From positions 2,610,581 to 2,674,580 of the forward strand of contig JACDOX010000052.1 in NCBI GenBank assembly GCA_014549065.1: DNA of 64,000 bases, written 5' to 3'. The stretch comes from Cardinalis cardinalis. Its lineage: Eukaryota; Chordata; Aves; Passeriformes; Cardinalidae. The notes under the pieces were generated by a model. The model was not told the DNA's origin and searched no databases. It worked only from the letters and a program-made list of their open reading frames with translations. Numbering within the stretch: position 1 is the first letter of the stretch; each line of letters opens with the position of its first letter. The position numbers and the translations under genes were made by a program. This document shows positions 52,301 through 61,300 of this stretch, one piece after another.

Positions 52301-55300
52301 AATAGCTGGAATAAAGCAATGAGCAAGTTCTAGCAGATAAAAGTGTTTTTTGGGATTTTTAATAGGAAGACAGCATTGTTCCTCACTATTTCATTTTCTA
52401 TTCTGAGTAAAGACCTCTGTATGGCATGTGTGGATGACATCAAAGGAGTAATATCCAAGGTTCTTGGATTTTGTTCCCAAGTTTGTTCCATATTTCAGAG
52501 GTGGACTTGCTAACAGAAAGGTTTAAAGTTTTTCTCCCAGTCTGTGTTGGGAGGAGATATATTGCATACCCAGTGCACAAAAGGTTGGAAGTTCAGTTGG
52601 AGTTTATAAAGCTCCTTGNTGAGTACTGATAAAAGGCATCAGCAAGTCTTTGTGTCTCTTATGAATAATTGCTAAGTTTTGTGGATGGCAGGTAATAGTG
52701 TGATAGTAAAGCTATATTATTGTGTATGTATCTTTAATATGTTCTGATTAATATACTGCTGCAAAGAAAACTGAAAATTAATTAAAACTGGGAAAAGTAG
52801 ACTGTACAGAGCTGCCAGTCCCTGTTTGTGAACCCCAGTGCTGTTTGCAGCCATGTGTCAGCCTCTGCCACAAAGCAAGTTTCACCTTCCTAACACTGCG
52901 AGCTTGGCCCGGCATGTGCACAGCGCACTGCACCCCCAAGGCAGTGCCCAGGTGTTCCCTAAGGCTGTGTGGCTGTTCCTGGCAGGTCCAGGTGATCTCC
53001 TCACACACTGGTCTGTGCTCTGCCCTTTCAGTTCCCAAGGACTGTGTGGCTGTTCCTGGCAGCCCAGGTGATCTCACACACTGTTCTGTGCTCTGCCCTT
53101 TCAGTGATTACGAGTCCAAGCACGGCCAGCAGGCCCTGGATGCCGACAGCCCCGTGAGGACTCGAAGGCATTCCTGGAGGCANCAGATATTCCTGCGAGT
53201 GGCCACCCCTCAGAAAGCCTGTGATTCTCCCAGCAGATATGATGGTAAAGCCTGGGTTTGCTGCTGTGAGCTTATTGGTGTATATAGTGTGTGAAGTGTG
53301 GATCATTGTGTCCACCAAGGGGATCTGTTTGCCTCGTGTTCTGTTTGTGCTGTCATTGCAATTTGCCACTTGCTTTTTGGTAATACTCTGGTCATTAGCT
53401 GTTGAGTTTTTACGTTTCAGCTTCACATGTAAATTGTTCCTATTGTCTCATGTTAACTAGCCAGAGAAGAAATTATTTTTATGTGTACTATTTTAATGAG
53501 TTCTGGGGAAAAAAAGCATTACCAGGTATTGTGCTGAAGAAAAAGAGGATGCTTCTATTTCATCTTTCTGTGTTGGCGTATAGAACTACAGACTGCAAAA
53601 AGCCAGGTGTACCAGCAGGAATTACNTTTATTTTATGATCTCATTTGAGTTCTGTGGTGCATGCTTTGTCCTCATGTATGCTGCTCTAGTCTGTGACATT
53701 TGCCNCTTGAGTCATAATTATCCACTGTTCCCATAATTATTTTGTGAAATATTGTAGAGCTGAAGAACCANAGACTAGAGGAAAACCACTGTGCATAAGC
53801 GTGCATGTGCATTATTTTGTGCATTCACTTTATGTAAGCCAGATAGTACAGGGCATGCTGGGGCCAAGAATCCCTGAGAAAATCCTTTGGCTCACTAAAG
53901 TTTGAATTTCACAGCGTGAGCTTTGTTAACTATAACTTCTGACTTACCTCTTAGGCCATTGTATGGAAAATAAGAAAAAGTGTAAGGAAACAGAAAGGAA
54001 CAGTATCTTATAGTAAATGTAGTAAAAAGTAACCATCTTAATGTCGCTGAGATGTTTTTCTTTCATCTTGATTAACTGGAGTAGGCACNTAACAGAAGTG
54101 CTTCTATCATTCACGGCTTGCAATGTAATTTGACTGGCAGTGAGGTAAGCTGCATATATGGGCACAGATCCTCNCAAATTTAGTGTACTTCAACATGAAG
54201 TGATTTCAGGAGCGTGTTGTGTGAACATAGATGTGAAATGCTCTGTTGTACTTAAAGGCATGTTATATGAAGGGCTGTTATATGAAACTTCTATTTTTAC
54301 NAGTGTGATGTCTCTCTTTGTGACTGGAAATAGTCTTACTTGTTTTTGAAAGCCACACAACCTTCCCCTATTAAATAGGAAAATAAAATCCACCTAAATT
54401 GCCTACCCAAGCATTTCCTCTGAGACATAATAGCTGCAAGATACAATCTTAACAACCTACAGCTGGGTAAGCAGAATAGTTTGGGAAACAAGTGCAGCCA
54501 AAATGGAAAACAGGATGTGCTGTTAATAGGAGCAGCAATTTAAAATATTTGGCCTTTTTTCTTCATTCATTTTCTTTTTTGTTTCACTGTACATACTCAG
54601 TTTATGAACAGAAGAAAACTCAGTGTAAGCGGGTTTTTTTAATTATTTAAAGCAAATACTGGGNTTTTCTATTTGGACTTTTATGCATCTCCTGGAACTT
54701 TTCTGGCAGTGAAGGATACTCACTTGTTATCCAGTCTCTGTAGCCTTAAAGAGAGCTGCTGTACAGCTGGTCCTACATTGGACTCACCACCACAGTTAAC
54801 TAAGAAACCCTTCTAGTTCCAAAGTAAAAGTAATTACCTGTCATTCATCATCTTGTTTTTCTTTCATATTCTGGGGTTTTTTTTAAGTCTTTCTCACTCT
54901 TTTTAGACTGATTTCCTTTAATTTGTACAAACAGCTGATATATCACCAAAANATCAATTTCAGCCAAATTGGACAGAGGGCAAAGGAGGTTTTAAAGATA
55001 ACATGCTTTGTCATGTTCTGCAAAAGTAAGCATGAAGTGAAGGAAATAAGGGAACATCTGTGATTTATGAGTTCCTCTTTGTAGACACAGACTCCACTGA
55101 CCAATTTCTCCCTTGAGGTGCCATGGTCAACACCCTGCTACAGAGTAATCTGCAGGAGAGGAGTAAGGAAAGAAGCTGGGAAAGGGGTGTGTTTAAAAGC
55201 TTTTAAGTCCCTCAGCCAAGACACCCAGATCTCTGTGACTCAGAGAGGATACAGTTTTTCAAGTTTAACCTCGGCTGCTTTACTAAACTTTGGGTTAAAT

Positions 55301-58300
55301 GTAAAGTCCACCAGGGTGCCTGAACTGTGCATTGCTTTGACCACATGTGGGCAGGCGTTGTCAACAAAATGAAACTGCTCTGTGACTGTAATTTCTCTGG
55401 GTTGTAATGAGTATATTGCACATAAGAATGTGTAAGTTGTCNCAAGAACTAGAGACAGCCTTAAGCTTTATATTCGCAGAAAAACCTAGGCTCTGCCATT
55501 TGTGGTTTTATTTGTATAGACAGGTGGTGAGCTGAATCTCAGTGCATCATATTCATTGCTGCTCTCTGTGTGGTTAACACAGNAGGACAAGAAGGTGTAT
55601 TTACTAAAGGTTTTTGAAAAAAGAAACCCCAGAGAACTGGTACATAGCTTTTGCTGAAATTTTGATCTTAACACTTTCAAGGTACTGAACNTGATAAAAG
55701 TCTGATATCCTGAGTTTCTTCTTGAAGCTTGAACAGCTTAAACAGCAATGAGTCCCACTATCTTGCACTTCTGAATCCTTTAATTCTTTAGGAAGTGGTC
55801 ATAAATAGTTTGAGCTAAAACTTCATCTTCTGTAGCTCAGGTGGAATAAAATGGTTGCTGGCTGTGCTTTGGGGGTTGCATCACAAATTACCAGGCATAG
55901 AGCACAGTTTGTTTTGCAGCCATTATTTAAAAGGAAGGATTTACTGTACATGGAGGAGAGTATTCTGTCCTAAATCAGTAGAAGAAAAAAGCTGCAGATA
56001 GATATGCTAGAAAGATGGGGGNTTTTGCCAGTTGAGATTCCTGCCTTGTCTGATGATTGGACTAAAGTAGCCATGCTCAATGAGGCAAGCACTCTGAGAC
56101 AACACAAAGCCTTGTAGAGAAACCATAACTTGGTTGTTGTGGGAGCAAAGCCCCACATACACACCCTTTTCCAGCCACTTCCTCTTCTTGGTGCTGCCAC
56201 TTTCCCCTTCCCCTAGTATTTTCCCCTGCTTCTGTACATACGTTTACAATTAAGCACGTCAGAGAACTATTATGCAATTTGTTGCCTGACAGGAGAGCCA
56301 GGTGATCCCTGGTGAGCATGAGATGAAGAGGCTGATGTCCAGTTTGAAGACCTAGAAGGATTTTTTACATGGGTGAAATGATTTGTAGGACTTCTAATAC
56401 TTCACAGCTGGTAGCTGGAGGACGGAGTGCTGAATGATGCTCGTTCCACTGTAGCAAGCTGCAGTTCAAATGCTGCGCCCTCAGCTCCTGCTGTTAGCAG
56501 CTTCCCCTGAACAGTTGTGATCCTGCGAGTGCTGTGGAGCACCAGGGGGCAGCGTTCTCTCACTGGCACCTTCTGACACAGCGTCTCATCCTCGGAATTC
56601 TGCTTCTGTTGTTTATTTGTGGGAGTGCAATGAGTGTTGAATCCTGCAAAGTGGAGAGATGGAAAAAGGGAAGCAGAGTCTCTGTACCAAATGGATCACA
56701 CTTTGATCTGTTTCAATACTACATTTATTTCAAAAGAAGGTTTTTTTNAATTCTTTTTCTAGAGCTCTGTCTCTCCTACTCACTGTCTTAAACATTCTAA
56801 GTAATAAATGTGTTTCCTAAATTACTTGATTTTTACTTTTATACTTCCCCACCCTGCTTTGCAAGCATATGTTCCTACTTCTGTAGTATCACTCAAGACC
56901 CACATTTTTTTGGCTATGCAAGTGGTCCAGAATTCTTTAGTTCTCTGTTCACTGGTAAAAAGGTGAAGAGAACAACTCAGTGATCATTTTAAACCAGATG
57001 AAATATGGACACACTCAAAGGCCCTAATTTTCAGTTGGGTCAGTTTTCTGGTCCCACTCACAGTATTACACAAGCAATAGAGCAGGCAGGGACAGGTGTC
57101 TGGAAGGTGAGGGTGGGTGCCCTTACTCTGCTCAGTAGCAGGACGTCCTTAAATCTGTGTAGACTGATAATGAAACTTAACCTTGCACTGCAGTGCAGCA
57201 AGATACTCACTTACATGTATTCAGCATCTACAAATCTCTGTGCAGTGGACAGTTTTAACTGCAGTTTTCACATATTGACTGTTCAGAATTGGTCATAGTA
57301 GGAGAAGTGTTTTGCAGATTGTCAGAATCTCCCAGCATAGTCAAGTCAATTGCTGGATTCAAGGGAGATGTGAATAGTTTTTGAAGGAAGTGGTGGGAAA
57401 GTAGTGNTGCTTTTTGGAGCTTTCTTGGTGAGGGAGGTGTGTTGGAAGTAGACAACAAGATTTTTGTAACAGCTATGTCAGTTTTAGCCTGGAGAATGGG
57501 TGATTTGTTTTAATATGGGCAATGTGTAATGAAGTTACCTGTTGAATAGTGAAAGAAGTTGAAATTCAGAGCAATGAGATGCTTGTACTACTTAGCAGTA
57601 GTCAGCAAATAAATTCAGATAAAAAATCAACTACATTTTATTTTAGACCTTGAGTTGCAGAAAAAAATGGTATAGAAAGCACAAGTATTTCTGTACAGGA
57701 AAATGAACTTGATTCATTAATTAAGATTAATTTGGTTTCAGCCTCTGTCAGATAGAGGTGTCAATCTGTANATCCTATACACTGAAGAAAAGTTTGAATT
57801 TGAAGAACTGTTATTCTTTAAACCAGCTGTAGTTAACACCTACCTGTCTGTTTATGTGTTTTGTGGTGTGGGCTAAATGTCTTCATTATTTAAGCAAATT
57901 TTTNAAAATCATTTTGTAGTAGCATTGCAAATACTATAAACTGTTGCTTTAGCATTCTGTGCTTAGAGTGTTTATGGGGTGTAAACTATTTGTAATCTGT
58001 TTGCCAATACTATTTTAGCAGCACAGTTATTNTTAATTAAAACCAGTTGGTTTTAATTGATTACTCAGTTCTGCTCCTCTTAGAGCAAATATGTGCTCAA
58101 TTTGGATTTGCAGCACAGAAGCTTGGCTACAGCCAGTNAAGTACATGATTAACATTTGGTGGCTTCTGTGCCCACTGAAATATCAGGGCATTCCTTTCTC
58201 AGGGNTTGATAATATTAGCAAATGAGATTAATTTGAAGGTAGTGAGTACTTTTCAAAAAATCTTAGCTTTAAAAGAAAAGCAAAGTCCAAAGCATCTTTC

Positions 58301-61300
58301 AGAGCTGATTTTAATCAACAGTGTTGAAATACACNGTTTTTCAAGAATTCCTCATTCAGCCATTGCTTTAAGTTGTATGTCAGATTAGAGAACTTGTTGC
58401 TTCTTGTGATTCTGTATCTGAAGCTTTCTGATTACAGAAGGCTCCTGTTCATTATGAAGTTGAATATTGCCAGCAAGTGTGTAGAATAATAGGAATATTA
58501 TGTCTTTGGTTATAGAAGTTTGCATTTCTCTTTATTTCTGTACCATGTGTGAAAGAAGGTGTTGTACTACATGAATGGAAAATNTGAAGAGAACTAAGGA
58601 TGTTTTTGATGTCTTTTCTTTTGGCAATTGAATCTTAAATTACTTTAAAATTCTCTTGTTTGTTTGCCAAGCTAAATTTTCTAAAGTTTAAAATGCAACA
58701 AAGAAAAATAACATACTGTAGTAAATAAAAGNCTTAATGGATTCTTCTGTCCAGATTCTCACTATATGTTGTCTGACTTTTTAACCCCAGAGGGTGGATG
58801 TGACTGGTAAACACTGCATGTAGAGAGCCATGTGTAAACAGTTGTGTAGTGAGGTTGGTGGTAGTGCATTATTATTGAGCCTCCTCCCTATCAGCCCTTC
58901 CTTCTACTTGAAGTGTTGGAGTTTCTTATCAAAGATGAATCTTGTTGTCTTGGTTTTGACAGTTGAGCTTGGTTAGACTAAGTGATTCTGAAAGAATGTT
59001 TTTTTAAATTTAGGCTTTTAGGTTGGTTTGTCAGTTAAAACTTGTTTAATACTAAGGTGGATTGATTAGGAAAATGTTTGATAAACTAATTTTTTCTTAG
59101 TGATTTACAAATGAAATATCCCTGTTCATATAATTTCTGATCAGAAATTATTGTTTGTTTTAATTACTACTGAGATNATTCACCATCTTTCTATGTACAG
59201 ACTTTCTTTAGTGCGGGCCCTGGTAGTAACATATCATGATACTTCCTTCTTAATCTTTTGTACTTTGTGTTTATGTCATCTTTCCATTTAAGAGTTTTGT
59301 GTAATGTGGTTGTTGATCCTTTTGGAGTGTAGGGATACTCTTCACCTTAGGGTTGAAGCACTGCCATGTGAAGTGAACAGCTGAATATAAATACATAGAT
59401 GAGCTGTACAAATTCCATCTCAATCCACTGTTCCTACTGGCCTTGTCCTTTGTTGGGTACTATAAGTAGTGGAAGCATAAGAGGAATGCTTTTGAGGTAT
59501 GTATGGATGTGCTAGAATATTTGAGCAATGTTTCCATCTGGTTCATGAGAAGTGTCATCTGAAATTCAATATATTGAAGAAGTTCTCACAAGCCCAGGAA
59601 AGATGATGGTTTTCCCAGTGAAGTGCAGTTTCTCAGGAAATCCTTGGGTTTGACCCACAGACTTGTAAAATACCATTGTGCAGAAGAACAGTTCTGAAGT
59701 GTAGTCCAAGTATAAACCTCAAATGGAGAATTACCATAAAATTACCATTGATACAACAGACTAATAGTTACCAAGTCAGCTTTCCAAATCCTGAACCTTA
59801 GAGAGCAGAAGTGCTATAAGCTTGTAGGAGTAGCTTGTATGGAGGTAGAATTTTATATGAAAGCAAAGGAAGCAATATATTTGAAAGGAGTTAGGGCCAG
59901 GTCAAATGTGGAATAGGAGCCAACAAAAGCTGATTAAGTTGGCAGATGAACAGGGAAGCAGTCTTTCAGTGTGTGCTGAAGCATTCAGATCCCGCTTAAG
60001 TGCACCTACTAATCTCATAAAAGTTCTGAAGGGTGCACATTGTTAAGATGTTAACACATGGCAGTTTGGCTCAGTGGAATGTGAGCTCCCAGTTAGATGC
60101 AGTTGATTTGCTGTNCTGTTTATCTTTGCCTTCTCTGCTATCCTCCAGATCCCCAACACAATACTCAGTTCCTTGTCACAGAATTTCTGCTCTTGTCTGT
60201 TCTGCATCTGGAAGCTGGGTGGTATGTCTCTCTATCACCTTGTATGTTCAGGGACACGGGTTAGTGCTGACTTACCAAATGTCTGAGTTTTTTATTTTGC
60301 TTTGAGGGATTACCTTCACATTCCACCTTCTTCCCTCCTTTACCAGCCAAACAGCTGATGCAACTCTGCAGACTTCTGACAGGCCCCCCAAGCAGTTAAA
60401 CAGGTTCATTTTGCTTTCTGTAAATCTTGCCAGCGTGCAGACAGGAAGGAAGGCAGCTTTTGAATGGCTTGAACTTTATCAGAGTAGACTTTAGACTTTC
60501 TGTTAAATGTCCACAAGTGATAAGAAGCAAAAGAAAAAATAGAAAAGGAGCTGCTGTTTGGAAGGCAAAATCAATCCTAGGATTCTTCATAGAAGCACTA
60601 GAGGTAGGGTTGATAATCATAATTGTTCAGCTTATAGAATTTTGTAGCNTTTCGGTTTTCTTTTATAGCCTTAAGCATTATTTCTTTTAATGAATACTGA
60701 TTTTATCAGATTAGTCAGCAACAAATGGGAAATTTTCAGCCTAAATGGAAGCAGGACTGTGGTCTTCAGTAATTAATGCTTTGCAGCAGTTCAGATGTTG
60801 TCACAGTTTGACCACTGGAAAACAANAAGTGAGTAGTGTCTCTGATAAACTTGTGAATTTGGTGCTTGAAGACCAATCCCTGAAATTTGTCCTGAGGAAG
60901 TGGGATGTGTACATTAAAAACAGAAAGATTTTAGATGTTGAATGTGTTTATTCTTGCTTTAGGAATGCANTGTGTTTAATCAGTTTCCTTGCATGTGTTT
61001 TACCAGCCTGGNTTTTTTTGGGTTTAGGGCTCTTTTAGCAAGTAGGTAGCCATAAACTTTATCTGGACGTAGTCTATTATTTTCTAAAATANTAGTGCAT
61101 ATATGCAAACATAAAATAAGAATACACATCTGATGCTAAAAGAGATACATAAACCACTGGGAGGATGTGTAGAAGANACTTGCTTCACCAAGATGTGCCT
61201 GCATTCCATATTGGATGCTTTGAGAATGGAANATGAATGTAAGATGTGAATAGACCACAGACACTGTACAGTAGATAAGGAGTTTCCTATCTAGATCAGT

